DNA from: Bacteroidetes bacterium HGW-Bacteroidetes-4
GTDB lineage: Bacteria; Bacteroidota; Bacteroidia; Bacteroidales; SZUA-534
Length of the DNA stretch: 64,000 bases
NCBI GenBank assembly: GCA_002840905.1
Contig: PHDD01000001.1
Coordinates: 278,606-342,605 of the forward strand
Direction of reading: 5' to 3'
In this document: in pieces, positions 30,279 to 41,200 of the stretch
Numbering within the stretch: position 1 is the first letter of the stretch
Layout of the letters: each line of letters begins with the position of its first letter
Notes under the pieces: model-generated
What the model saw: the letters and a program-made list of their open reading frames with translations, nothing else
Database searches by the model: none
Told to the model about the DNA's origin: nothing
Translations under genes and position numbers: made by a program

Positions 30279-31312
30279 ATCATTCCGTTCGATTTTCCGG
30301 TCCAGTTACAGAGTTTATACAAAACCCGTGCGCCAACATTTCCGTCCCACTCATTACCCAATCCGCCCACTTCGCATAAGTCAAAACCAATAATTTGGCG
30401 GCCACTTTCAACCAGGCGTTTTATCAGATAAAGTACTTCATTAAAATCCAATCCCCCGGCAACCGGAGTTCCTGTGTTGGGGCAAAGTTGCGGATCGAGC
30501 CCATCGATGTCGAAACTGATGTAAACCTTTTGTGGAAGCGTTTCAAGTATTTGCTCGCATTGTTCGTGCCAGTTCCTGTTTCTGTATTTGTTTTGCTGAA
30601 TCTGGTAATCGTAAAACACCTGTACCTTATGTTCTTTGGCAAACGCCACCTCTTGTTCACAAAAATCGCGTATACCCACCTGAACCAGGTTTTTTACATA
30701 GCCAAGCTTTACGGCATTATTAAAAATTGATGCATGTGAATAGGTAAAACCTTCAAAACTATCGCGTAAATCCATGTGAGCATCAATTTGTAAAACACCA
30801 AATTCGGTATGTTTTTCGCTTATTGCTTGCAGTAAGCCAAGTGGCACGCTATGTTCACCGCCTACAACTGCCGGTATCTTACCTTTTTCAAGTAAAACTT
30901 TTGTCGCCAAATATACTTCATGGTTCAATTCTTTGTGATGTTGGTTTATGTTTGCCAGTCGTTCGGCCATAGCTCGGTTATCTGAAATTTGTCCACCTTG
31001 TTCTAAAAAAGCAATGTATTTTTTTGCTTCTGTTCGCAGTGTAGCATTCAGTGTTTTTTGTCTTTCATCAGCCGGTCGAAAAAAAATCCCAAGTTTCCAG
31101 GCATTCTCAACCTCTGGATCAAAAAGATCGAGTTGTAATGAAGCCTGCAATATGTTATCAGGGCCCGATGAGGTTCCGTCGGCATACGAAACGGTAACAT
31201 CCCAGGGAACCGAAACCATCACAATTTTTGCTTCTTCTTCAGTATAAGGGAGGCCAATAAAATGACCATTATCCAGTCCAATTCCATTCGGGTCGAAAGA
31301 CATTTTACTCAT
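30275..31312 (-). CDS. Ureohydrolase, probably agmatinase
   Basis: A 345-residue arginase/agmatinase-family enzyme. The binuclear manganese ligands are in GGEHSVPLG, DAHMDLRD ... YSHAS and SFDIDGLDPQLCPNTGTP. The family hydrolyses a guanidino group to release urea. Divergent transcription from two carboxynorspermidine genes makes agmatinase (agmatine to putrescine) the likely activity rather than arginase, and puts the gene in polyamine synthesis. It is somewhat longer than typical SpeB (about 300 residues), with an insertion around residues 75-120. It shares 4 bases with the end of the convergent SpoIIE gene. Confidence 0.85.
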   Translation of the reverse strand: MSKMSFDPNGIGLDNGHFIGLPYTEEEAKIVMVSVPWDVTVSYADGTSSGPDNILQASLQLDLFDPEVENAWKLGIFFRPADERQKTLNATLRTEAKKYIAFLEQGGQISDNRAMAERLANINQHHKELNHEVYLATKVLLEKGKIPAVVGGEHSVPLGLLQAISEKHTEFGVLQIDAHMDLRDSFEGFTYSHASIFNNAVKLGYVKNLVQVGIRDFCEQEVAFAKEHKVQVFYDYQIQQNKYRNRNWHEQCEQILETLPQKVYISFDIDGLDPQLCPNTGTPVAGGLDFNEVLYLIKRLVESGRQIIGFDLCEVGGLGNEWDGNVGARVLYKLCNWTGKSNGMI

Positions 31313-31396
31313 AGTTTTGTGATTACGGTACGAAAATAAAACATAGTTTTTAAAGTTTATGTTTTTAAAGCATAAAAAAAATATTTGAACAGTAAA

Positions 31397-31429
31397 ATTG
31401 GCTTTCTGTTTCCGATTTCCTTATTTTTG
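31397..31429 (+). promoter_or_regulatory. Promoter of the carboxynorspermidine genes
   Basis: ATTG at 31397-31400, a 21-base spacer and TATTTTTG at 31422-31429. It lies in the divergent gap opposite the ureohydrolase gene, about 70 bases before the start of the synthase. Confidence 0.6.
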
Positions 31430-31507
31430 AAAGCTTATCTGTTTTTATGAGCAACTTAAAATCCCATGATAGGCGGGGACTTAACTTGATTTTAAAAATA
31501 AATTGAA

Positions 31508-32701
31508 ATGTCAAAAGTTTTAATTATTGGAGCAGGAGGTGTGGGGAGTGTAGTAACCCAAAAATGTGCCTCGTTACCTGAAGTGTTCAGCGATATTATG
31601 CTGGCCAGTCGAACCAAGTCAAAATGCGAGGCCATTGCCCGTCGGGTGGATGGTAATCGGGTAAAAACAGCACAGGTTGATGCCGACAATGTACCTGAAC
31701 TGCTAGCATTAATCAACACGTTTAAACCCGAGATGGTCATCAATGTGGCTTTGCCTTATCAGGATTTAACCATTATGGAAGCCTGTCTTGAAGCCGGTGT
31801 GCACTATCTCGATACCGCAAATTACGAACCCAAGGATGAAGCGCATTTTGAGTACAGTTGGCAATGGGCTTACCACGAAAGGTTCAAAGAAAAAGGATTG
31901 ACCGCCATTTTAGGTTGTGGATTCGATCCCGGAGTAACCAGTATTTATACCGCTTTTGCTGCCAAGCATCATTTCGATGAGATGCACTACCTCGATATTG
32001 TGGACTGCAATGCCGGTGATCATGGAAAAGCGTTTGCAACCAACTTTAATCCCGAAATTAACATCCGCGAAGTAACCCAAAAAGGGAAGTACTGGGAAAA
32101 TGGTAAATGGGTCGAAACCGATCCCCACGCCATCAAGAAGCCCTTGAATTATCCAAATATCGGTGCCCGTAATTCGTATGTTATTTATCACGAAGAGTTG
32201 GAATCGCTGGTAAAAAATTTCCCCAGTTTAAAACGTGCCCGTTTCTGGATGACTTTTGGCGATGAATATTTAACTCACTTACGGGTAATCCAAAATATTG
32301 GCATGGCCAGTATTGAACCCATTATATATAAAGGGGTTGAAATAGTTCCTTTACAATTTTTAAAAGAAACCTTACCAAATCCGGGCGACCTGGGTGAGAA
32401 TTATACCGGCGAAACCTCAATTGGTTGCCGTATTCGCGGTATTAAAGAGGGTAAAGAAAAAACCTACTACATCTGGAACAATTGCAAACACCAGGATGCC
32501 TACAACGAAACCGGGGCGCAGGGTGTTTCCTACACTACCGGAGTTCCGGCTATGTTGGGGGTTATGATGTTGCTTACCGGGAAATGGAAAAAACCGGGCG
32601 TTTTCAATGTCGAAGAATTCGATCCCGACCCCTTTATGGAACTGATTGGCACATACGGATTGCCGTGGAACGAAGAAATAAACGGCGATTTGGAATTGTA
32701 A
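31508..32701 (+). CDS. Carboxynorspermidine synthase (saccharopine-dehydrogenase family)
   Basis: A 397-residue protein with an N-terminal Rossmann motif, IIGAGGVGSVV, and typical saccharopine-reductase-family blocks (MLASRT, VINVALPYQD, LDTANYEP, LGCGFDPGVTSIY). In Bacteroidota and Vibrio this family member condenses aspartate semialdehyde with a diamine to give carboxy(nor)spermidine. The gene next to it, 57 bases downstream, is the matching decarboxylase, which makes this role much more likely than lysine metabolism. It is cytoplasmic and uses NAD(P)H. A promoter is visible upstream. No defects seen. Confidence 0.92.
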   Translation: MSKVLIIGAGGVGSVVTQKCASLPEVFSDIMLASRTKSKCEAIARRVDGNRVKTAQVDADNVPELLALINTFKPEMVINVALPYQDLTIMEACLEAGVHYLDTANYEPKDEAHFEYSWQWAYHERFKEKGLTAILGCGFDPGVTSIYTAFAAKHHFDEMHYLDIVDCNAGDHGKAFATNFNPEINIREVTQKGKYWENGKWVETDPHAIKKPLNYPNIGARNSYVIYHEELESLVKNFPSLKRARFWMTFGDEYLTHLRVIQNIGMASIEPIIYKGVEIVPLQFLKETLPNPGDLGENYTGETSIGCRIRGIKEGKEKTYYIWNNCKHQDAYNETGAQGVSYTTGVPAMLGVMMLLTGKWKKPGVFNVEEFDPDPFMELIGTYGLPWNEEINGDLEL

Positions 32702-32758
32702 GTTTTTCTAAATTTTTAAAGCCGTCAACCGGAATTTTTCTGTTGAACTTATCGTATT

Positions 32759-33895
32759 ATGGATTATTCAAAAATTTCTTCTCCCTGTTTTGTTCTGGGC
32801 GAAGCCAAACTCCGAAAAAATCTGGAATTAATTCGTTTTGTGCAGGATAAAGCAGGAGTGGAGATTATTCTGGCTTTTAAAGGGTTTGCTATGTGGAGCG
32901 CTTTCCCTGTGGTTCGTGAGTATATTCGGGGAGCAACAGCCAGCTCACTGTTCGAAGCTCAATTGTGTGTTGAGAAAATGGAAGCTAAGGCCCATGTTTA
33001 TGCACCGGCCTATATTCCGGATGAATTTCCCGAATTGATTTCCATGGCCAGTCATGTGGTTTTTAATTCACTGAATCAGTTCAATACTTTTTATCCACAA
33101 ATACCAAAAACCGGAAAATCTATTTCGTGTGGCATCAGGGTAAACCCTGAAAAAAGCGATGTAGGTACCGATTTATATAATCCCAGTTCGCCCAAATCGC
33201 GTCTGGGAGTTTTAAAAGAATTCTTTCCTGAAGAATTGCCAGCAGGTGTAGAAGGTTTGCATTTTCATGTGTTGTGTGAATCCGATTCATACAGTCTGGA
33301 GCATACCCTGGAATCTTTTGAACACTTATTTGGAGCCTATTTGCATCAGCTTAAATGGGTGAATATGGGAGGGGGGCATTTAATGACCCGTGTGGGTTAC
33401 GATGTGGAACATTTGATTCAGGTACTGAAACGGTTTAAAGAAAAATATAAAGTACATGTAATTTTAGAACCAGGTAGCGCTTTTGCCTGGGATACCGGTG
33501 TTTTGGTTTCAAAAGTTCTGGATGTGGTTGAAAGCCGGGGTGTTAAAACAGCCATTCTCGATGTTTCGTTTACTGCCCATATGCCCGATACGCTTGAAAT
33601 GCCTTACCGCCCTCGTATTATTGGAGCTAAAGAACCAACTGCCGACAGTAAATTTTTATACCGTTTGGGGGGATTAAGCTGCTTAGCTGGCGATTTTATG
33701 GAAGTGTACGATTTTGGTAAGGATTTGAAAATAGGCGATAAGGTGGTATTCGAAGATATGATGCATTATACTATGGTTAAAACCACGCTGTTTAATGGCG
33801 TGGGTCATCCGTCAATAGCCATTTGGAAACAGGATAACAACCTGCAAATGGTCCGTGAGTTTACCTTCAGCGATTATTTGAATCGATTGTCATAA
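32759..33895 (+). CDS. nspC: Carboxynorspermidine decarboxylase
   Basis: A 378-residue PLP-dependent alanine-racemase-fold decarboxylase. The PLP lysine lies in LAFKGFAMW. HFHVLCESD, the glycine-rich phosphate loop NMGGGHLM and EPGSAFAWDTG follow, and the second-subunit cysteine region GLSCLAGD is present. These patterns are those of NspC, which removes carbon dioxide from carboxynorspermidine or carboxyspermidine to give norspermidine or spermidine. It sits directly after the synthase and ends at a strong terminator, completing the pathway with the divergent ureohydrolase. Confidence 0.95.
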   Translation: MDYSKISSPCFVLGEAKLRKNLELIRFVQDKAGVEIILAFKGFAMWSAFPVVREYIRGATASSLFEAQLCVEKMEAKAHVYAPAYIPDEFPELISMASHVVFNSLNQFNTFYPQIPKTGKSISCGIRVNPEKSDVGTDLYNPSSPKSRLGVLKEFFPEELPAGVEGLHFHVLCESDSYSLEHTLESFEHLFGAYLHQLKWVNMGGGHLMTRVGYDVEHLIQVLKRFKEKYKVHVILEPGSAFAWDTGVLVSKVLDVVESRGVKTAILDVSFTAHMPDTLEMPYRPRIIGAKEPTADSKFLYRLGGLSCLAGDFMEVYDFGKDLKIGDKVVFEDMMHYTMVKTTLFNGVGHPSIAIWKQDNNLQMVREFTFSDYLNRLS

Positions 33896-33926
33896 AAAAA
33901 GGAGCTTCCTCAGAGCTCCTTTTTCT
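33894..33926. terminator. Bidirectional intrinsic terminator after nspC
   Basis: An A-run, the stem AAAGGAGCT / AGCTCCTTT, and a T-run. It lies between the convergent nspC and T9SS-protein genes and can serve both. Confidence 0.92.
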
Positions 33927-33945
33927 TAATAATGCACTATGCGGT

Positions 33946-35061
33946 TTATTGAATTATCAATGGTTTGCTTTGTGATGTGAAATTATTTTTTTCAACCAAA
34001 AAGTAGTAACCCTTAGGTAAATTACCAAGGTTGCTTTCGTTTAACTTGATTTGGGTACCATTTAGTGAGTGGTAAACCTGGTTGAAAACAACTTTACCTG
34101 ATACATCAACTACCGTAATAATTGTTGATGAATTTGAATTCCAATTTATCAATTTCAGTGTTAATTCACCAGATGTATAGGGATTTGGGTATAAGCTTAT
34201 TTCAGGTTCATTTGCAAATATGCCGTTGTTGGTATAGTTTACTGCAACCGGATCAAAAATTTCAAACAGGCCATTATAATCAAACTGCTTTAACCGATAG
34301 TAGGCAATTCCTTCCAATGGTTTTTTATCGGTAAAGGTGTAAGCTAGTTCCTGATGACTGTTCCCAGTTCCAGTTATTGAAACCAGGGTTTCAAATGTTT
34401 TGGCATCGGAGCTGCGTTGAATCTCAAAATAATGGTTATTTTCTTCAGTGGCAGTTACCCAGACAATAGTAACTCCCTCGTCAGTTTGTTTAGCATCGAA
34501 ACTCAGCAATTCAATGGGGAGCGGATTATTTCCCTCAATGGTTCCACTACCTGAAATTTCTCCATTCACATCCAATGTTCCATTGTTGTCGATGGTACCA
34601 TCGTTAATCAAGTTTCCTTCAACGGTAATTTTACCCCCTTCACTAATAGTAATTCCTGAAGATCCGCTATTTAAAAAATCACCTTTAATAATTAACTCCC
34701 CATCAACCTGAATACTACCAAAAAGTGAATTTTGTGCATTGCTGTTTATTACCAGAATGCCATCGGAACGAATAATTATATTTGAAAATAATGAGGAGCT
34801 AACTGAACCCGTAACCGATAGTGTGTTTTGTGGGCCCGATTCATTACCAATTATCAGATTTCCACCTGCCAATAAATCCAGGTTTCCATTCACGGTAACA
34901 TTGTGTTGAATATAATGGGTGGCCAGTGATACGGTTTGATTCGGCGAAACCCCTTCGTTCCAAATGGCCGGATTGGTCCAAACACCATCTACCTTAGTGG
35001 TGCTTGCCAAAGTTATTTGGCTAAGAAGCGAAAGCATCAGGGTGAATACAAACAGTTTCAT
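33946..35061 (-). CDS. Secreted T9SS protein with repetitive beta-helix region
   Basis: A 371-residue protein with a signal peptide (MKLFVFTLMLSLLSQITLAS). A short G8/adhesin-like beta-solenoid covers about residues 22-180, with repeated T-V-x-G-x-L and short G-x-I/L-x-V/I-N/E-G strands (GTIDNNGTLDVNGEISGSGTIEG). It is followed by a PLPIELLSFDAKQTD linker, a fibronectin-like domain (EENNHYFEIQRSSDAKTFE ... YYRLKQFDYNG) and a T9SS type A sorting domain (SLYPNPYTSGEL ... SKPLIIQ). The C-terminal 190 residues closely parallel the end of the giant protein downstream, so the two probably share ancestry. Function beyond surface location is unknown. Confidence 0.85.
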   Translation of the reverse strand: MKLFVFTLMLSLLSQITLASTTKVDGVWTNPAIWNEGVSPNQTVSLATHYIQHNVTVNGNLDLLAGGNLIIGNESGPQNTLSVTGSVSSSLFSNIIIRSDGILVINSNAQNSLFGSIQVDGELIIKGDFLNSGSSGITISEGGKITVEGNLINDGTIDNNGTLDVNGEISGSGTIEGNNPLPIELLSFDAKQTDEGVTIVWVTATEENNHYFEIQRSSDAKTFETLVSITGTGNSHQELAYTFTDKKPLEGIAYYRLKQFDYNGLFEIFDPVAVNYTNNGIFANEPEISLYPNPYTSGELTLKLINWNSNSSTIITVVDVSGKVVFNQVYHSLNGTQIKLNESNLGNLPKGYYFLVEKNNFTSQSKPLIIQ

Positions 35062-35209
35062 AATTTCAGCATTAATTAACTGTTTATACGGTACTTCCTT
35101 TCACATTGATGGTATTATCCTGGGCAAGTGGCACAGAAAAAATACTGCTATGCGTTGGTTTTTAATCTGACAGGATTTGGTTAAATATAATTCGGTAGCT
35201 TACAAACTA

Positions 35210-35244
35210 AAGATAGCTGAACCTAATAAAGTGTTCAGCTATCT
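35210..35244 (-). terminator. Terminator-like hairpin after the 2910-residue gene
   Basis: A perfect 13-base stem (AAGATAGCTGAAC / GTTCAGCTATCTT) with a 9-base loop, 22 bases beyond the stop. The U-tract on the minus strand is weak (TAGTTTG), so termination or 3'-end protection are both possible. Confidence 0.6.
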
Positions 35245-35265
35245 TAACAGTAGGATATTACGTTT

Positions 35266-38200
35266 TTAATGTACTACCAATCGTTTGGTTATCGTTTTCT
35301 TTTCGGTGCTGATATTAATAAAGTATATTCCTTGGGGAAGACGATCCATAGCCATGGGTATAAGATTTACCTTATGATGCTCTGGTGCATTTAATTTTAC
35401 CAAATAAACAGTGTGACCGGTTAAACTCGTTACTTTAATAGTTACTGGTGTATTACCTGGCACACTTTTTAATTCAAGAGTTAAGTCTCCGTCTTTGAAA
35501 GGATTTGGATAAATAGCAACTGAATTATCGTCAAAAACCTGAGAGCCTTCAAAATAAACAGCTATGGTTTTGGAGTAATCGTATTCGCCGTTAAAATCAA
35601 CCTGTTTTAATCGGTAATAAGCTGTTCCGGTTAATGGATAATCATCGGTAAAATTGTAGTTTTTTTGAACCATAGTATTTCCGGCACCATATACCCGACC
35701 AATAGCTGTGAACTCAATACCATCAAGTGAACGTTCCACCTCAAAATAATCGTTGTCTTTTTCTGAGGCCGTGGCCCAGGCCAAGGCTACATTGGTTAGG
35801 TTAGCTTTGGCATAAAAACTTAGCCAGATAACCGGAAGTGGATTGCTTAAATCAGACGAACCCAGTGTGGCTATTTTTTCACTGAATGAAACGGATGTTG
35901 TAGATACTAAATACCCGCTTGATGGCGTATGGCTTGTCGGAAAGCTTCCACCAATGTTATCCCAGGTAGTTCCATTCCAAACCATGGTTTCCAGTTTTTC
36001 ACGTTCGTCGGGGGTTTCAGAAACCCGACTAAAACTATTCCAGCTTAATCCCACTTTGGCGGTACGGCTTCCGGCAGGCAAATTGTCGGTTATTTTCCAG
36101 TATTCTTTTTCACTTACCGATACGATATCCGTAGAAGTAGGAACAAATCCGGTTACTCCGGCCTCGTTGGTTGCTGCACCAGTAAAATACTCCACCGACC
36201 AGGTGTCACCAGCGGCACTTACCTCACTTATAAGTGCGTACCCCAATCGGCCCGATTTTCCAACCGGAAAGGTGAACCCTGAACCCGCTGCAGCCAAAGT
36301 TTTCGATAACCTACCATTAATATGCGATGTTGTAGATCCTGTGGCAGGTGATACGGTGGCAGCCGATTCTAAAAGCAGTGTGTTTGCACCGGGAGTTACC
36401 ACACCATTGGTCAGGTTTAGCCGGTTGCCTATGGTAACGTTGCCATTCATAATAATACCTGCTGTATTGTTTATTCCCAGTGTAAACATTTTGGCTGTAC
36501 CGGTAAAATTTCCGGTTAAGTTTTGGGGGGTTGTGCCAATTAAATTTATTGCCGAAGAGCCTGAACCCCCATTGAAGCTTCCACCACTATAAATCAAGTT
36601 GCCCAAAATAGAGACAGAACCTCCTGAACCGGTTTTAAATGAGCCCGAATTAATGGTTAAAGAGCCAAAACGGTCAGCACCACTGGTTTCACCTTCGTAA
36701 GTGGCTCCGTTAAGAGCCACGCCACCATTAACTACTATGGCATTATTGGTTCCACTGTAAAAAGTTCCGCTTACCAGATTTAGGTTTCCATTTACTGTAA
36801 TATTTTCGTCAGCATTATCAAATACAGGTCCATTTAGAATAAAGTCTTCACAAACGTTTAAGTTGTTGTTTGCCAAGGTTTTTATGCCGGTTCCACTGAT
36901 TACTACATTACGAAGTGACGTGATATTTCCTAGTACGGTGTAGCTACCGGCTCCAGCGTATTCCAGGCCACCACCAGTGCAACCAAAGAAATCTATATAG
37001 TCACCGGCTGGGAAAGTTATGCTTTCGGTGTTGCTTACTATTTTTAAGTTACCTGTTCCGGTTACGGTACCTAATCGGTGGCGGCTGGTTTCATTAATGG
37101 TAAGTGTTGCATTTTCCTGTATAATGGTTTTGTATAGTTTTACTTCATCAACATTGAAGGTAATTTCATTTCCCGTTGACACAACAAGAACTACACCTGA
37201 TGGAGCAACGCCATCATTTGTTAATCCTTCCACATAGGTGGTACTTTGATTAACATTTCCACTGGTTTGTGTGGTATAGGTTGCCACATTATCAGGTATT
37301 GCCGGATCAATCCCTGCAAAATAGTCGCCTGATATTCCATCACTATTTTCTCCATTGAAGGTAAATATTACTTCGTGATTGATTTCGTCTACTGCTTCTG
37401 GGTCAGTGTATTTATTTATTGCTTCGCTGGTGTTATTAAAAGTCAGGATACGGGCACCAATATAATCGGTTTCTGCATATCCGGGTTCAGTAAGTAGCAT
37501 ATCGGACTCGTCAAATTTCATTTTGATTTTTGACTTTAATCCGCTTATATTCTCAGTTTTTAGAATCCAATAGTATTTTAGCACGTTGTTTATGTCGCCT
37601 GTTGTAAGGGTGTTTGTTCCATCGTTCACCGTTGGGTGTAGTTCGTTTACCGGACGAATGGTAACGCTACCGGGAGTAGTACCAGTGGTGTATAAGGCAT
37701 CGCTGTTTAGGTCGATAGTAACCGGTGTGTAAACCAGTTGTCCGACCGGGAAGATAAAATCACTGGTAAAGTTTGCCGGAAAATTTTTCTTAATTCCTTT
37801 ATCCTGAAACGAACTATTGGTTTGCACCATATTGTTTAAAGAATAAGGTGCCACAGGTTCAATCTGTGCATTAACGCCCAACTCGAGTAAGCTTCCCCGG
37901 ATATTAAATACGCCATTTTGTAAACGCAATTTGTTGCTAATTACATAATGTTGATCATCGGTGGTAATTTCAACATTATTGGCATTATTAATGGTTAAAG
38001 TGCTAATGTAACTGGTTCCCAAAGTTGACCGGCTAAGCAATTGCGTAGTGTTTCCCATAAATACCAGTCCGGCACCCGAAGTGTTGGTAATGGTGGCATC
38101 ATTCACCACATTACCCCAGGTGTTAATGGTGTTGTTTCCTGAATGCAATACTCCCTTACTTACCGTAAGCGTATTATTTACATTAATATTTTTTTCAAGC

Positions 38201-41200
38201 TGCAGGGTGTCGGTTCCCGATTTGTGTAATTTATAAATATTTTCCTGTCCGAAACCTGAAAATACCTGCTTGTTGTTTGCATAAAACCGAAGGGTATTGT
38301 TGTTGGCTATGTATGAACCATTATTGATATAATCACCTCCAAGGTTTAAATCAAATCCGTTTCCGTCAAATGTAGCTTTTTCACTAACGCTTAGGTTTCC
38401 AGCTACAGTAAGGCTGCCAACCATATTAATAATGTTTGGTCCATCGCTTAATGTTGCTGGTACTGCAATGGTTAAATTATTCAAAGGTATTGAAACATTC
38501 AACTGAAACTTGTTTTGAGCTTCCGGTGTATTGGCGTGGCCAATAAAAATTGTGGAACCACTTAAGTTGTATGTGGCCGGATTCAGTAATAAAGCAGCTT
38601 CTGTAGGATTAACTCCATTCTGGCGAACCAGGGTAAGGTTTCCTCCGGTAAAAGTAAAATTACTTCCACTATTTACTATTTCGAATACTCCACGGTTAGT
38701 TGCATATCCATTGTCGCCGGTGTTTAATCCTACAACAACATCGCCACCTGTTTGGTAATATTTTAAAACTCCGGCATCGTTTGCTGTCTGGCGTCGAATT
38801 TGGGTTCCCACATGTAGTACCCCATCGGTAATTTCCAAAATTGAATTGCCCGATGCACCATACTCAATGTAGTTTGCATCGTTTGCTGCCGATGTAACAT
38901 TCACGGTTCCACCGTTTATTGAAAGTTTACCGTCTAATTTTATACCTCCATTGGTTCCTGTGGCATTTACGGTTCCTGAATTTACAAACAATGCGCTTGT
39001 TGAAGGAATGGAAAATGGATTTCCGGTTGTCAAATTTATGTTCAAATCAGTAGCATTGAGTAGCAGGGATCCGTTTAACAATTCCAGCGCTTTTGAAGTT
39101 AAGGAATTGGTTGCTCCTCCGAGAGTAAACGACTGGTTAAAAGTAAATGAATTGGTTTGGGTGTTTCCTTTGTTTAAAACAATGCGGTAAAATTCGGGCA
39201 CCGAAGTGGATGTTCGGGTATATTCGTTGTCAGTATTTCCCTGGAGTTCCAGAACAACACGCTCGGTGTTGTTGGCGCGCCATAAATCGATGCTTTGGGT
39301 GCTTTCACTACCTTGAATTATATCGCCTTTAAGAATAAGTTTATGCTCAACATTTTGCAGGTTGTCGGGTTGCACTATCAGGCTCCGTGTACCAATGATT
39401 CCTATAGGATTGTAAGTGAAGTCAATATTACCTCCTACAGTAGTTGTAATAGCCGTTGCCTGACTGGGAAAGCGGTAAGTCCCCCCATTGTTTGCTCCAA
39501 TAATCAGGTTATGGTCAATATTCGTGTTTTGGAGCGGAGCAGCTATGGCACCTAATTGAATTATTAAACTACCATTGATATCCACATCCTGATTGATGCT
39601 ATAGGTTCCCGATTCAACCATTAAGTTGGGAATAGGCGTTGGAATAGCATTTAAGGTAGCATTACCGCCAAAATACAGGTAGTATGAATCGGTATTGCGG
39701 CCAAATTCTCCAAAGTCGCCCGTTACTACCGGATTGGCGGGTGCATCGAACGAAATCATTCCCGTACCGGTAACTGTACCTAATGCAAAGGTGCCAGCAG
39801 TTAAAAACTGCAAACGGGGTACGTTTTCTGAATCAGGATTGGGGTTTACCGTATAGTTGGATTCAAAAATAACAGCTCCGGGCGCTTCAAAAGCAGCAGC
39901 ATTATCTACATTTATTCTTACACTATCTCTAATTATAACAATTGAACCCGGTTGGGGAACCTTATTTGACGTGGTGCCAATTTCATTGAGGTACCAGTTG
40001 TCTTTATTGTTCCAATTGTAGCCCCCGGAGGTATAGCGGCTGTAATAAACATCGGGTTTTCCTTTAAACCTGTTGGGAGAACCTGCTGAAAAGCTGGCCT
40101 TAGCTAGAGTAAGAACGGGATCGTCGCTATCGTCAAATGTTATGGTTCTGGTATTTTTATTGTAAGAATCAGTTCCCTGTGAATAGGGTGTTTCATCCAA
40201 TACAAAACCGCCAACATAAGAACTCGTATTTTTTCCATCTTCATCAAAACTAGCATGGATAAATTCATAAGTGCTTACTGTGGGCAAGTTTTCGAAACCA
40301 TAGTGTCTAACTTTCCAGTAGTAAGAAATTATATCCCCACCATTTGCAATGGTCATGGGTATTTGGGCGTCTGCGATACTTATTTTTACATAACCTGAGT
40401 CAATTACATTGGTAAAAGTTAATTCAGCTGGTGTATAGCGTGGAGTAAGAGCTCCGCTGGCATTGGCATCGGTACCCAAAGGGAAAGTAAGTGTTTTGTT
40501 CCCATCAAGAAACAGTTCCAAACCGCCATCTGATGAATTTCCATTGGTTTGAATCATACGGCCGGCACCAAACGTACCTGTTATTTGAGCATCGCTACCC
40601 AGCATGGTTAATGCTGCTGTATTTATATCGAACACCCCGTTGGTTAAAGCTAATGTGCCAATTATATTTAAATCGCCAGTCAAACTTACTCCCTGGGCGT
40701 TATTCAGCTCGATATTTTTAATAACTCCGTTAATTGAGGTCATGTTTTGCATTAAGGTGCCATTACAAATTACCTTTCCGGAATTGGCCTTCTTTCCTAC
40801 ACTATCGGCAAGGTAGATATCGCCTTTAAGCGAAGCGTTAAAAACACCTATATCAAAGGCTCCTTTTTCAATGCGCAGGGTATTGTTTACCTGCATGGCT
40901 ACTGTGGGACCAGCCTGTATTTTAAAATCTTTTTTATCAGCAGATTTTGCTATGGTTACATTATAAAATTCCTGTAGTTTTTGAACATTCAGGTTACTGT
41001 TTTGAGGGCCAAAAAAAGTGGTAGTATTGGTTCCGGGAGTATAAGTACCCGCAAGGGCTATAATTAAGTCGCTTCCAATCTTCAGATCAAAACCGTTGGC
41101 ATTGAAGGTTTCGTTTTCGATGCTCAGATTATTGTTTATTTGCAGAGCCTGACTCAAACGAACTGCATTGTTTTGGTTATTGCGAAGAATAAAATTATGA

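Noticed and set aside
35843..36592. 249-codon open frame opposite the giant secreted protein
   Set aside because: It is antisense to the T9SS gene and reflects the low stop frequency of the complementary strand of repetitive coding sequence.
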